Shown here piece by piece: positions 43,567-54,000 of a DNA stretch of 64,000 nucleotides. Position 1 is the first letter of the stretch. Each line of letters opens with the position of its first letter. The notes below the pieces were generated by a model that had not been told where the DNA came from, did no database searches, and saw only the letters and a program-made list of their open reading frames with translations. Position numbers and translations under genes: made by a program. This stretch comes from Didymella arachidicola (taxonomy: Eukaryota; Ascomycota; Dothideomycetes; Pleosporales; Didymellaceae): positions 1,302,001 to 1,366,000 of the forward strand of contig CM049995.1 of the NCBI GenBank assembly GCA_016630955.3. The letters run 5' to 3'.

Positions 43567-46446
43567 ATGGCGCAAGACTGCCTTCCTAGTCCACTTGATG
43601 GAGAAGTTGCCTCGCAAAACAAGGCCAGCCCCCGCATCCTTGTCGGAAAAGGAAAGTCTCAGATCGGAGATTATGACTTGGCCAGCCCGTCTTTGAGTCC
43701 GCGCGAGTTCACTGAGCTCTGGGAAGATGTGCGGGCTCAAGCTCATACCATTCAAAGCACTGTAGAAGATTCGACTCATGATACTAGCGATCCTGCGGGT
43801 GGCTCAGGTGCCGCTCGCAAGCCGCGAGTACGAACAAATGAGCAAGACAACGACTTCACTGCCACTAGCCTGGAGGATATCTACGGGATGATCGGAGACA
43901 ACTCTCATGTTACTGAGATTGATCTGAAATGTCTAGACCATCATTTGCCAAAGAAAATTCTGGATAACACTCGCGACCAAGCGCAAGACTGCATTCGGCA
44001 TGGCAATACTGAAGGGGCACGCAAAACACTTCAAACAGCTCTTGTGCAACTGCGACAGCAATTAAAAAGCCCAAAGCATATCGATCTCGCTCCATGGGAA
44101 ATCTCAGTTGCCGAAATTCTCATCGATCAAGGTCGCAGATGTGAAGCGAGAGATGTTCTGTCCAACGTCTATTCTCAGGCTAGAGGCGAAGGTACCAACA
44201 CTGATGCCAACTACGAAAGGATGATGGAAATGGCACATTCAGCGGAGACAGAGCTGGATCGATACCGCAGAGCCGAGGACTGGGACAAGGCGCGTGAAAC
44301 CGGCGAGAAACTTCATGGCATCCACCCCAGCTACTTCGATTTTGATAAGCCAATGGATCGATTCAACCAGGTTCGACGGATTCTCAACGCTGGCATGCTC
44401 AAAGAGGTGGCTTCCAAAACCGTTGATGACCGAAGAACCTCCAGTCGACATCTTGCAGAAGCACTCGAGATCTACAACCATGGTTGTTATGCTTCCGAGG
44501 TCTACAACGAATTCTTCGATACGAAAGAAGCCAGTGTGTCCGGATTTGATCACTCGGATTGTGCCAACATATTTTTCTCTGCAGCCAGGATTTGTCAGCA
44601 ATTTGACGCAATGGAATACTCTATTCCCCCAAAACGGTTCAGGTGCAAAGGTCCAAACCTCACTTGTCCAGATTGGAAACACCAGGCACTACACTTCCTT
44701 GAGAAGGGTAGAAGTAGAGCACTGCTGGACTCCATCAACAGAGGCTGTGTTGTAGATGGTATCCGTCGCCGACTGATCAAGAAGACCATGATGCTTGTGG
44801 CTGAAGCTGCGCACACAATACTCAAACAACGAGCTTCTGCTTTCTCTACGATGCAGCATTCCAGAACACCTTCTATCTCCGGAGGGATGCCAATGGCTCA
44901 GATGTCTAGACTGACAAAGCCAGAGCTTACACTGCCATCCCAAGAACGCAGTCGCTCTGATTCTTGTGTTCAACTAGAGTTCTCGCGTTTGCGCGACGTT
45001 AACAGAAAATTGCTGAGTCTGCAAACCTCGAATCTTTCAGAGTCTTCTTTCTCCTCTCATCTAACCTCGCCAGCTAGTACGGTGACACCGATACTCACCG
45101 AGGGGGACTATGCCCGTCTGAGCATACGGCTGAGATGGCGTAAGTGTCTATTGGGAGTCCTTACCCGAGGGCAGGTTGGAGTGTTTGAGACCATCGAAGA
45201 ACTTCGAGCTCACATTCCCTCTGATACGCTGGTCGTGGAATACGCTCTCTCTTCAACTGCACCGTGCGGGATCATGGTTATCGTCGCCTCGCGGACTTCT
45301 GTCATAGCCGTCAAGTGGGAAGAGGCGGACGTTGAGAAGATCCAGACATGTATTGGTGCTCTCAGGAACTCGATGCAGACCTCAGGCAGCCGTGTGAGGC
45401 CAAATCATCAATGTCGTCATCAGAAGCCACCAGTTGGACCTTCGCGCAGAGACTCGTACGATATGCAAGAGCAGCTAGACGAAATCCTACGGAAGTTCGT
45501 TGTGGCGCCCGTAAATCCACATCTGGATGGGAAGAAGAATCTAGTCATCGTCCCATCTGGCGATCTTGCCCACGTTCCTTGGCGAATCTTCTTTGACCTT
45601 CCCATCACCGTGGTACCCAGCCTCGAGATATGGGTGCGGTTGCAGGCTCAGGGACAGGCTCATCTACAATCAGCGCTGACACCGAAACTTTCTATTGTCA
45701 GCACAGCACCGGAGGACGTCAAGAAGAAGATGAACAACGAATCAGGCTGGGTGCGCAACATACCGTACTCTCGTGTTGAAGCCTTGTATGTCGCTAGACT
45801 ACATGATCAGCTACCATTTCTGGCAGATGATCAGGATCACGAAGCTCTCGAAGATTTGACAAAGGACGCACAAATATTGCATATCTGCGCCCACAGTAGC
45901 TTCGAGTCAGATGCTCCGATGAGTTCGTCCCTGGAGTTGTTCAAAGAGCCTCTCACGATCAGTGACTGGCACAGACTCTCAATCAAAGCACAGCTTGTAG
46001 TTTTTAGCTCATGCCTATCCGGCTACTCAAAGGCGTACGACTCGGGTAGTACCATTGGATTCGCACACACGCTACTTGGGACCGGAACGAGAGCATTCAT
46101 TGGAAGTCTTTGGGAAGTTGACGACCATGCAACATTGCTTTTAATGGCATTGTTTTACGAAGAGCTACAGAAGGCTTTGCCATTAGCGAATGCATTGTAC
46201 ACAGCGCAGCGAAGGATGCAGAATCTAGACAGGGATGATTTGCACGACATTGTCGATAAGCTAGAGGATAAATTAGACAGGATCGATACAAGGCCGTATA
46301 TTCTGAAGAAGAACTTCCTCCTAAAGGAGTTGAGGAAGACAGATCCTGAAGAATGGCGACAACCGAGGTACTGGGCAGCCTTTGTTTTGACGGGATACGG
46401 GTCAAGCGAGATATATCCCAGTAGTATTGCTGATCAAGTATCTTGA
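43567..46446 (+). CDS. TPR-CHAT protein, caspase-like peptidase
   Basis: This intronless gene encodes 959 aa from the first in-frame ATG (43567). CHAT domains are clan CD cysteine peptidases related to caspases and separase. The C-terminal CHAT domain starts near residue 570 and includes LVIVPSGDLAHVPWRIFFDL. The catalytic pair is visible as His776 in LHICAHSSFES and Cys816 in VVFSSCLSGYS. It continues with GFAHTLLGTGTRAFIGSLWE and a final YWAAFVLTGYG. Residues 150-450 are helical and TPR-like (ARKTLQTALVQLRQQL, CEARDVLSNVYSQARGEG, DWDKARETGEKLHGIHP), a probable sensor or scaffold. It is most likely a cytosolic protease whose substrate could be the divergent gasdermin-like neighbour. No TIR, NACHT or transmembrane part is seen. 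Confidence 0.9.
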   Translation: MAQDCLPSPLDGEVASQNKASPRILVGKGKSQIGDYDLASPSLSPREFTELWEDVRAQAHTIQSTVEDSTHDTSDPAGGSGAARKPRVRTNEQDNDFTATSLEDIYGMIGDNSHVTEIDLKCLDHHLPKKILDNTRDQAQDCIRHGNTEGARKTLQTALVQLRQQLKSPKHIDLAPWEISVAEILIDQGRRCEARDVLSNVYSQARGEGTNTDANYERMMEMAHSAETELDRYRRAEDWDKARETGEKLHGIHPSYFDFDKPMDRFNQVRRILNAGMLKEVASKTVDDRRTSSRHLAEALEIYNHGCYASEVYNEFFDTKEASVSGFDHSDCANIFFSAARICQQFDAMEYSIPPKRFRCKGPNLTCPDWKHQALHFLEKGRSRALLDSINRGCVVDGIRRRLIKKTMMLVAEAAHTILKQRASAFSTMQHSRTPSISGGMPMAQMSRLTKPELTLPSQERSRSDSCVQLEFSRLRDVNRKLLSLQTSNLSESSFSSHLTSPASTVTPILTEGDYARLSIRLRWRKCLLGVLTRGQVGVFETIEELRAHIPSDTLVVEYALSSTAPCGIMVIVASRTSVIAVKWEEADVEKIQTCIGALRNSMQTSGSRVRPNHQCRHQKPPVGPSRRDSYDMQEQLDEILRKFVVAPVNPHLDGKKNLVIVPSGDLAHVPWRIFFDLPITVVPSLEIWVRLQAQGQAHLQSALTPKLSIVSTAPEDVKKKMNNESGWVRNIPYSRVEALYVARLHDQLPFLADDQDHEALEDLTKDAQILHICAHSSFESDAPMSSSLELFKEPLTISDWHRLSIKAQLVVFSSCLSGYSKAYDSGSTIGFAHTLLGTGTRAFIGSLWEVDDHATLLLMALFYEELQKALPLANALYTAQRRMQNLDRDDLHDIVDKLEDKLDRIDTRPYILKKNFLLKELRKTDPEEWRQPRYWAAFVLTGYGSSEIYPSSIADQVS

Positions 46447-47633
46447 ACTAAGTGGCAGTCATAAAACCGCCAGAATCAATACTCAGTTCAAAGCGGATCA
46501 CTGCCATCTAAACAACCGGTATGTCCAGTCCATCAGTCGGACATGGGCCGGCAAACCTCACTGAACCACTCATCCAAGCCTTTATCTCGTATTTGGGCCA
46601 CCCGGCTTTTCTTCTCAAGGGCCCTATGACGCTATATAGTGGTCTGCCAATTTTGACTGCACCAGCTCCACCTGCGCCAGCTCCACCTGCGCTAGCTCAA
46701 CTGCAGTACGGTGGCTCCATGTAGATCAACATGACCGCACAGATCTTTTTTGAACTACCTGGAATATGTAACAGACGATGGCTGTGATGAGACCCTACGT
46801 ATCGTTTACGGGCTGCACTGCCATCTGAGCCAGAGGCTTCGCAAAGCAACAGGACACGTACAACCTTTCCGCGTATGTAGAGTATCTTCGCAAACCAGCA
46901 CAGATTTTCTTTTCTAAGCTGATACCACGGCGACATTTCGCAGGATGCGGCCAAACAATTCACTCATGCCGGAAAGATCGACCCTTATAGATCTCATGTT
47001 CGACACCCGAAGTAGAATATTAACATGTCATCTACGCCGCCTAATCCAAACGCCTACTACCCACGAGGCTTCCCTTTCCCGTTCTCTGACCCAAATTTGA
47101 CCTTCTGCAAATCGTATTTCGAACTCTAGTCATGCGGCCACATCGACTTCCACAGATGCAGTACCAACATCAGCAGCAGCAACTCAAGCAGCCACAGCCC
47201 ATGCCGCATCAGCAGCCAAATCATGCAACATCAGTGTCCAATCAAGCCAAAAAGAAGGTTGAGAAGAAGGAAGACCATCAATACTGTTAAGAGTGCATTC
47301 AGGAGGACCGTCATGTCTGCAGGTGAAGGCATGGATGGGTCAGTGTGTGAGTTGCTGCGGAAAATGATAAGTGTCCAATGGCAGTGGTTTCTCCCGATAT
47401 ATTCTTAAGAGCGTTACTTGCATGAGGTGAGATCATTGTGCAACCGTGATATAGTTTGAAATGCTCGGTGGTTGTTGTTGTTGTTGTTGTAGTAGTAGAG
47501 AAGGATTGTCGCTTGCCACACCTACGTCACGACTCGGCGTCACTAGTACCTGGCCACCACAAAGAGATGTAGACACCAGCACATTCACCCCTACAATTAC
47601 TCACACCCCGCGCAAGCTTCTCATCCATATTTC
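46447..47633. other. Intergenic with a possible broken small gene at 47025-47290
   Basis: From 47025 (ATG) one frame reads SSTPPNPNAYYPRGFPFPFS and stops at about 47129. The overlapping next frames read a Ser/Thr/Ala-rich stretch and then QAKKKVEKKEDHQYC. Together they look like a small protein broken by two frame changes, or a mis-read spliced gene. A GTT/GTA trinucleotide run lies at 47470-47495. Nothing else is seen. Confidence 0.3.
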
Positions 47634-48257
47634 ATGCTCAAGATGTCTGTCCCAGTCACAGGAAAGTCCGGCAACGAGGAGCGTGCCACAAGGCTAGAGA
47701 ACGAGTTTGAGAAACGCCCGGACCCGGTCGCTCTTACCCAAAATTCAGACCCCTCCAAGAACTCGTCTTCAGGCGTAGATTACGAGCCGTATCCCGAACA
47801 GTCTATTCAGCTTGAGCCGGATCAGGAGGCGATTGTACGATCAATTTGCAACCTGTACTCCGGCAGCGCCAGCAAGGAAGACATGATGGTCTACGCGGAA
47901 GAATCGATCTATGACGATCCATGGAGTTATTGCGACACACGCTACAAAATTGCCGGCCAGTGGTACGGCATCCCGAAGATCATGAAGTCAAGCAGGACCA
48001 TAAAGACCCAGGTCGTGTCATCAAAGCCAGATGAAATCATCTTCAAGCTGCAACAGGAGTACACTCCAAAGCCAATGCCCATCGCGAAGAAGGTCAACAG
48101 CTTGGTCACGTTGACTCTTGACCAGAACGGGAAAGTTAGGTACCACAAGGACATGTGGAACGAGAAGGACTACAGCCACGAGGGTCTCGGCAAGATTATG
48201 AAGGAGCTTAATGGTGATCACCTGACGAAGATCACCCAGCCACCGAAAGATTTGTGA
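47634..48257 (+). CDS. Hypothetical protein, NTF2/SnoaL-like fold suspected
   Basis: A single-exon gene of 207 aa; a second ATG nine bases in (47643) is equally possible. There is no signal peptide or membrane segment. The first 60 residues are polar and probably disordered. The remainder starts with a helix (DQEAIVRSICNLYSGSASKED) followed by YAEESIYDDPWSYCDTRYKI, and ends with alternating strands (EIIFKLQQEYTPKP, VNSLVTLTLDQNGKVRYHKD). That pattern is typical of NTF2-like cone folds and of fungal proteins annotated as SnoaL-like. Function is unknown; the fold is inference. Confidence 0.65.
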   Translation: MLKMSVPVTGKSGNEERATRLENEFEKRPDPVALTQNSDPSKNSSSGVDYEPYPEQSIQLEPDQEAIVRSICNLYSGSASKEDMMVYAEESIYDDPWSYCDTRYKIAGQWYGIPKIMKSSRTIKTQVVSSKPDEIIFKLQQEYTPKPMPIAKKVNSLVTLTLDQNGKVRYHKDMWNEKDYSHEGLGKIMKELNGDHLTKITQPPKDL

Positions 48258-50546
48258 ACAGCGTTAAGTTTGTCATTCTACAGGCGAATTTGGTGAAGGG
48301 TCCAGCATTGTATTATGACTCCTGCATCGAAAAATAATTACTCATGACCTGTATCTGTTAGTGTAGCACACTGCTCAGGGATGGGTGACTTATGAAAAAG
48401 ACTGTGCCGTCCCAACAAGTGGAACGGCTTCAAAATCACCCACGAACAACCTCTCGCCGTTTGTGCCCTCGTCCATGCCTCTGTGTGCTGGGATGACCGA
48501 GCCTAATCTTACACCGACCAGATACCCGAAGTCCGACCAGGAGCACTCAGCAAAAGTAGACCAGAGCTCATCGAACTCAGAACTGCTTGCAGCGTAGACG
48601 GACAGGCAGAGTGTAGCGGACATCAGTCGTAGACAGGCCTAGACCTTGAGCCTCACTCTAGAGAGGTCCCACTTCCGAGGTCGAGCTGAATGCAAACTGC
48701 ACAGTCATGTCCAGCCACGCACCGTTGATGTTGGTGTCGATGTAGCCAGCTCGTGCGACGAGTGCTCCAAATCAAGGTCATCGTGCAGAAATCTGGTCGA
48801 CGAAGCTTATGCCCAGTTCCAACAAACAGCGACACTTTCAAAGACGCCACTTCAGGTCTCGATGTGCACCAAGCCTCCAAATCCAGGCCCACGACTCTGA
48901 CTATATGACGCAGCACTCTAGCCCAGACAGCACAGGTCTCGCGCAAGATCCTCTCTCATGACCAACAGCTTGGGCATAACCTCAAGAGACTCTCTCCGTG
49001 TGTTTTAGCATGACTCTCTGAGACTGGTTTTTGATTCCTCTCCAGTCGGCGATGAGCCGGAGGGCAATGAGTGCGGACAAAAGACATCCTCAAAAACCGC
49101 ACTGATCCTCGCAACAAGTATGTCTTGTTCAAGGAAAGGATGGACGCTCGCCAGACAACGCATGCTGGACATGCGAGTTGACAATTGACGCGACTGGTCG
49201 GATATCAATTTGATTTGACAAGTGCCGGGTCGCAGGACCGTGGCATGGACTAAACAGCTGTTTGATGCGTGTGGCTGAGTGGCGTTTTGGTTGGAACTCT
49301 CGTTCGTGTTGGAGAAACACACGTGCAGTCATGTCGAAGCTACTTCTTCGTTTGTCGTGATGAACACAGTATCAAGCACTGCTGACCGCGTCCCACGAAG
49401 ACAACAAGCCTCGTACATACTCGAGCAAACTCAAAGCGTCGGCTCCGGAGCGTGACGGACTGCCATATGAAGACAACAACGACCCGAGACGCATGGAGAC
49501 CTCGCTGGGCTTGCGCCTTTCCGACGAGTGGATCTCCGCGACAGCCGAGGCCAATCAAGTCTGTGTGTCTGTGTGTGAGGCTTGTACAAGACGTCCGTGC
49601 TCTGCGGCTGCAGTTGAGTACCTCAAGAAGTCGTGGGAATGTAACTTTGATGTGGACACTCGGTGTGGCAGCTCCTCTGCGACAACCAGCGCCAACAAGA
49701 AGCAAACTTGGACGTATGCGACTCCCCAAAGACGATCCTCGATCGAGGTGTCCGGTGTCTCTCACCAAAACACTCCAGCTCACGTCACCAGCACAGCCTC
49801 AGAGTTATCCATCTTGACCAGAGTCTGTTGTACGGATGAGAGTGTCGACGTGGTCCTCAAAGAGAACTTTAACGCCCCGACAGGCACATGACACAACATT
49901 TTGAGCCGAAGCTCCCGTACCTCGAGTCTCCCATTGGCACGAAGTCTCGGGGCGTACACCGAAGGTGCATTGCCAGGTGACTCAGGCTGATCGAAAGGTC
50001 GGCGACATGACCGCGAAACTTTCCAATGCAATGATTGCAATGAACACCAAGAGAAGATTAGGGTTAAGATCCGAGCCTGCCCTCCTCACACACCAGCCGT
50101 TCCAACAAGCCTCGAGCCGGGTTAAGAGCCTTTGACCAGGGTTGGGCGTACAAAGCATGTGAGGCGCAGCGGACTGCATTCCAAAGGGAAGACAGACATC
50201 GGTAGCTGTAGGGAGAGTGACATGCGTTCGAGCTTGTTGCAAGCGAGAGAGGAAATGGTGACAAGGAGGACTTGCGCGAACTCCCACTGTTGAAGGCATC
50301 GTCAGGTATTGTCGTCATGTTCGGAGTCCTGGGTACGATTTGGCGTCAAATGAGCATAGAGCGGACATGAAGCATTTTGTGTCGATTGGTTGTTGGGGTG
50401 ATGTTGTCAGGTGAAGCTCGACTGACGCGCCTTATGGTGGACGCGCTGCGCTAGTACACGGTCACGTGTAATGTGACTAAGCACGTCGTCCTTCACACTT
50501 TCTCTCAATCATCCGCAACTTCCACCTTCGATATCGACTTGACAGC
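48258..50546. other. 2.3-kb intergenic, unresolved short frames on the minus strand
   Basis: No complete gene could be supported. Some minus-strand frames look protein-like: 48623-48390 (FDELWSTFAECSWSDFGYLV), 50318-50064 (MTTIPDDAFNSGSSRKSS) and 50299-49982 (ending with a hydrophobic LLLVFIAIIALESFAV). They do not join through obvious splice sites, so the region may hold a decayed gene. The last part is the RTP1 promoter. Confidence 0.35.
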
Positions 50547-53500
50547 ATGGGGGCGGTCGAACAAGCAGTAGATGCAGCTGCTGACTTTGTCGGGCCCTTT
50601 GTAGATATGGGCGCGAGACAGGCTGTTCAGCATAGTGGCGAGGAGAATCTCGACAACGCCGCTCTGGTCCGAGAAGCCATAAGGCATCTCCAAGCTATCA
50701 ACACCGCGGATCTCGCTGCAGAACCAGATGCACCTTACGATGCGTCTCTTGCTGGAGTTGTGTACGGACTACTGGATCTTGTCACCTCGCTTGGCATTCT
50801 TCCACACCTGTCCTCTGGTGTTGCGTTCAGTCAACGTCCGCGATCCGTTCTGATAGCAACATTCACCGTCTCGCGGCAAGACAAAGAACTTTTGCTCGAA
50901 TCTGCAACTCCATTGCTCGAGATTCTGGGCCAGAAGGAAGGCACAGGCCTACAGCCTCTGATCGCGCAGCGATCTCTGCCTGATATCATCTCTTCACTTG
51001 CCGAGCTTGCATTCTCGCCTCAACGTACTGAGCGAAGTCACTCTGCTTTCGAATCTGCCTACAATGACTTGCTTGCTCGGACACCGACCTCTCGTCTGTT
51101 ACCAATACTCACCACATTCCTTCAGCAGCCGCTCCCGGCATGGTTAAAACCGCGGATGAGCACCGAGCTTGCCACCGTACCTGTCCGGACTCACGGAGTC
51201 AGACATGTGATCGAGTTTCTCTCGCTATCCTATCTCGCAAAAAACTCGCAAGTCCCGAAGGACGCTTCTGGTTCACAGTCTCGGATACCCATACCCCTGG
51301 AAGCTGTGACACAGGCATCCAAATTGCTGATCTCGCCTCCCAGCGGGACAGGCCAGGTTGAGTGGATTGAAAAGCTGGAGCCTCAACTGTGGAGTTTACT
51401 TGACGCCAACGAGGGCCGAGAGTTGAGTAGAGCTGCAGGCCAAGTCATCGCCGGAGGTATCCTTAGTAAGAAGAGCACAGGCGCACCTGGCTCAGTCGGC
51501 TGGCGGCTGTTCGTCGAGCCGATACTGGCAGCGATAAATCCTAAGGATACGGCAACCGCAATAGCACGAGAAAGCACCGATGACTGTGTAATTGTGTCAG
51601 ATCAAAGTCTGCTGCTTGCCCTGCAGCGACTAGCTATCATTACTGTCTCGTACTCCCATGCTGGACTTATCAAGAGACTACTCGGTCCTCTGCTCCTGCC
51701 CCTCTGGGCTTTGCTCAACTATGCACGATCTAAGCGATCCCTTGACAAAGCCTGGAGTGAGCTGCCACGTACCATCATTGCGAGATACGTGAGCATCGCC
51801 TGCGATCCTAAGCAGATAGACACCATCGCAACCAATCTATTCTGGGATGGTACCTCTGAGTGGACTCTAGGACCAGGCACCAAGGGTGGCATTGAGTATC
51901 GACTGCGCCGAAACGGGGATCAGAACAGCGATGGTGCTATGGAGTCTATTCTCTCGCGCATAAGCGGTCTGTCCGGTCGGGTTGATGTTCTGGTCTCCCT
52001 TCTTGCAGATACCAAGGTGTCCGACCGTGTTGTAGGACTCGTATTCCTTCAAGTGACCAAGCGCTGGCTCAATCCCAATCGCCACACCAAGGCATCGCTG
52101 CTTCTCGAGTCTGACGATGACCCACTCACCGCATTGACCGACGCGAAGCTCTCAGAAGCACTGGCGAATAGGTTCAAGGATAACTTTGCAAGATCTCCGC
52201 AGCACATCATCGAGCTCATGAGCCAGCTACTGCAGAATTACGTAGAGGGTCATCAGAATAAGGCAGCACAACAAGCCAAGTCACAACGTCCAAGCAGAGC
52301 AAACCTCGGAAGCATAGTGCCGTCAGGAAAGGAGAAGGTGAGTGGACAAGCCGATACAGCAGACGACGACATTGCTTCCTTCGCAATCAGTATTCTCAAC
52401 ACCCTAGTAGCTACCTCCGGGTTCCAGCGGACAACGGTAATCGAGAATTTACTGACGCAGGTCACCACGCATCTTCACTATTTGATACAAGGGCATCAAT
52501 ATCCAATCCCACCTCCCATCACAAACTCGGCTCAGAACCTCTTGCAAGCTATAAAACCGTCGCCCAGTACCAACTCCAGCAAGACCGACCCTCTCGCTCC
52601 CCACCGAGCAATATTACAATCAGCAATCCAGGATCTAACGTCTCCCGAAGCCCCCAATCGAGCCTGGTCTCTCTCAACCCTGCACAAGCTGATCAAAGAT
52701 CCCACTTCTTTCCCCGTCATCAACGTCCCGTCTCTCACATACATGATCCTCTCCGCCTCCCTCGCAGACCCCGAGTCCTACGTGCACAGCGCCGCAATCC
52801 CCGTGCTCGTCAGCTTATCTCTCGCTGCACCACACCCCACAATCAAGATCCTCGTCGACGCATTCCAGGACATAGACGAGCGCAGCCTATCCCTCACCAA
52901 AGGACGCATGACAGACGAGAAAGAGCGCGAGCTACAAGAATCGCTAGACTACAGACTGCGCACCGGCGAGGTGCTATCAACCATCCTCCTCGCCGACGAG
53001 TTCTGGGCGTCCAGCACCGATCTCAGCGTCAAACATGCTACTATCAAGCACATCGCGAGCGCGTGTCTTAGTCTCGCTTCCTGCCGCGGCCAGCGCAAGC
53101 AAACACAGCGATCCCGACAAGCCGTGAGCCTGCAGATCGTGCAGCAGCAAGAAGAAGCGGAAGCAGCGTGGGGTGGTCCGATTCCGAATATCCTCGAGCC
53201 CGACAGCGAAGCCGCGGCACACGACCAGAAGGAGTATGAAGCGCTTAGCAAGATCGTTAAAGGCTGGGAGGAGACGGGTGTGGAGGAGGATGTGCGTATA
53301 CGCGCGTCTGCGCTCAGTTTGTTTGGGACTGTGCTGGAGAAGAGAGCGCGGTATGTCGGGCAGGCAAGTGTGGATGCGGGACTGCAGATTGTGCTGCTCG
53401 TGCTGACTGTGGAAACGGCGGAAACTTTCTACATACTGAGGAGAGCGGCGGTGATGGTTGTTATGGGGTTGCTTAGGGCCTTGGACGAGAGCTTAGATGC

Positions 53501-53780
53501 AGGCGAGGCCGCTCCCGTTGATCTGGGTATGAGGCAGCAGGGCGAGGTGGAGAGGGTGCTGAGATGGGTCAGGGACGAGGATAAAGATGATCTTGTGAGA
53601 GACCATGCGGCGAGTGTGGTTGAGGGGTTGGAAACGCTGAGGATGAAAAAGCTGTACAGGGTCAGAGACGAGGGCGTGAGGCTGGGCCCAGATCTGGGGC
53701 TGGAAGGCAATCTGAGGGGCCTTAGCGTCACGCCTGGAGGAGAGGGAAAGCGCAGGATGGTTGTGGAAGAGATCGAATAG
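50547..53780 (+). CDS. rtp1: RNA polymerase II assembly/import factor Rtp1 (TANGO6 family)
   Basis: Rtp1 is a cytosolic HEAT-repeat protein needed for assembly and nuclear import of RNA polymerase II. This intronless gene encodes 1077 aa. Most of it is paired helices of HEAT type (SLPDIISSLAELAFSPQRTE, HGVRHVIEFLSLSYLAKN). The RTP1 C1-type region starts near residue 690 (HRAILQSAIQDLTSPEAPNR, with WSLSTLHKLIKDPTSFP and DPESYVHSAAIPVLVSLS). The C2-type region ends the protein (VDAGLQIVLLVLTVETAETF and ILRRAAVMVVMGLLRALDES). The C-terminal order matches the family well; the N-terminal half is less conserved. Its stop is 220 bp from that of SmF on the opposite strand. Confidence 0.85.
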   Translation: MGAVEQAVDAAADFVGPFVDMGARQAVQHSGEENLDNAALVREAIRHLQAINTADLAAEPDAPYDASLAGVVYGLLDLVTSLGILPHLSSGVAFSQRPRSVLIATFTVSRQDKELLLESATPLLEILGQKEGTGLQPLIAQRSLPDIISSLAELAFSPQRTERSHSAFESAYNDLLARTPTSRLLPILTTFLQQPLPAWLKPRMSTELATVPVRTHGVRHVIEFLSLSYLAKNSQVPKDASGSQSRIPIPLEAVTQASKLLISPPSGTGQVEWIEKLEPQLWSLLDANEGRELSRAAGQVIAGGILSKKSTGAPGSVGWRLFVEPILAAINPKDTATAIARESTDDCVIVSDQSLLLALQRLAIITVSYSHAGLIKRLLGPLLLPLWALLNYARSKRSLDKAWSELPRTIIARYVSIACDPKQIDTIATNLFWDGTSEWTLGPGTKGGIEYRLRRNGDQNSDGAMESILSRISGLSGRVDVLVSLLADTKVSDRVVGLVFLQVTKRWLNPNRHTKASLLLESDDDPLTALTDAKLSEALANRFKDNFARSPQHIIELMSQLLQNYVEGHQNKAAQQAKSQRPSRANLGSIVPSGKEKVSGQADTADDDIASFAISILNTLVATSGFQRTTVIENLLTQVTTHLHYLIQGHQYPIPPPITNSAQNLLQAIKPSPSTNSSKTDPLAPHRAILQSAIQDLTSPEAPNRAWSLSTLHKLIKDPTSFPVINVPSLTYMILSASLADPESYVHSAAIPVLVSLSLAAPHPTIKILVDAFQDIDERSLSLTKGRMTDEKERELQESLDYRLRTGEVLSTILLADEFWASSTDLSVKHATIKHIASACLSLASCRGQRKQTQRSRQAVSLQIVQQQEEAEAAWGGPIPNILEPDSEAAAHDQKEYEALSKIVKGWEETGVEEDVRIRASALSLFGTVLEKRARYVGQASVDAGLQIVLLVLTVETAETFYILRRAAVMVVMGLLRALDESLDAGEAAPVDLGMRQQGEVERVLRWVRDEDKDDLVRDHAASVVEGLETLRMKKLYRVRDEGVRLGPDLGLEGNLRGLSVTPGGEGKRRMVVEEIE

Positions 53781-54000
53781 CACAGCGCTACCTCTATAGC
53801 TCTCAGCATCGATATTTCTAGCTCGTCCTCCACCCACGCCATGCGCGTCTCGTGGCACGGGTTCTCGGCTGTGCGAAACCACGCAGTCGCTCTCGTTTGC
53901 GAGCGCCGAACCTGCGTTTCGTGTCCCTCTTCCATCTCGTAGTTCAGGTATCATGTTCTGAAGTGCGCCTTCCAACATTCCAATCATTGACTTTGCTTGC

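Noticed and set aside
46521..46724. 67-codon frame downstream of the CHAT gene
   Set aside because: A short Ala/Pro repeat tail and no conserved features; probably the 3' flank of the CHAT gene.
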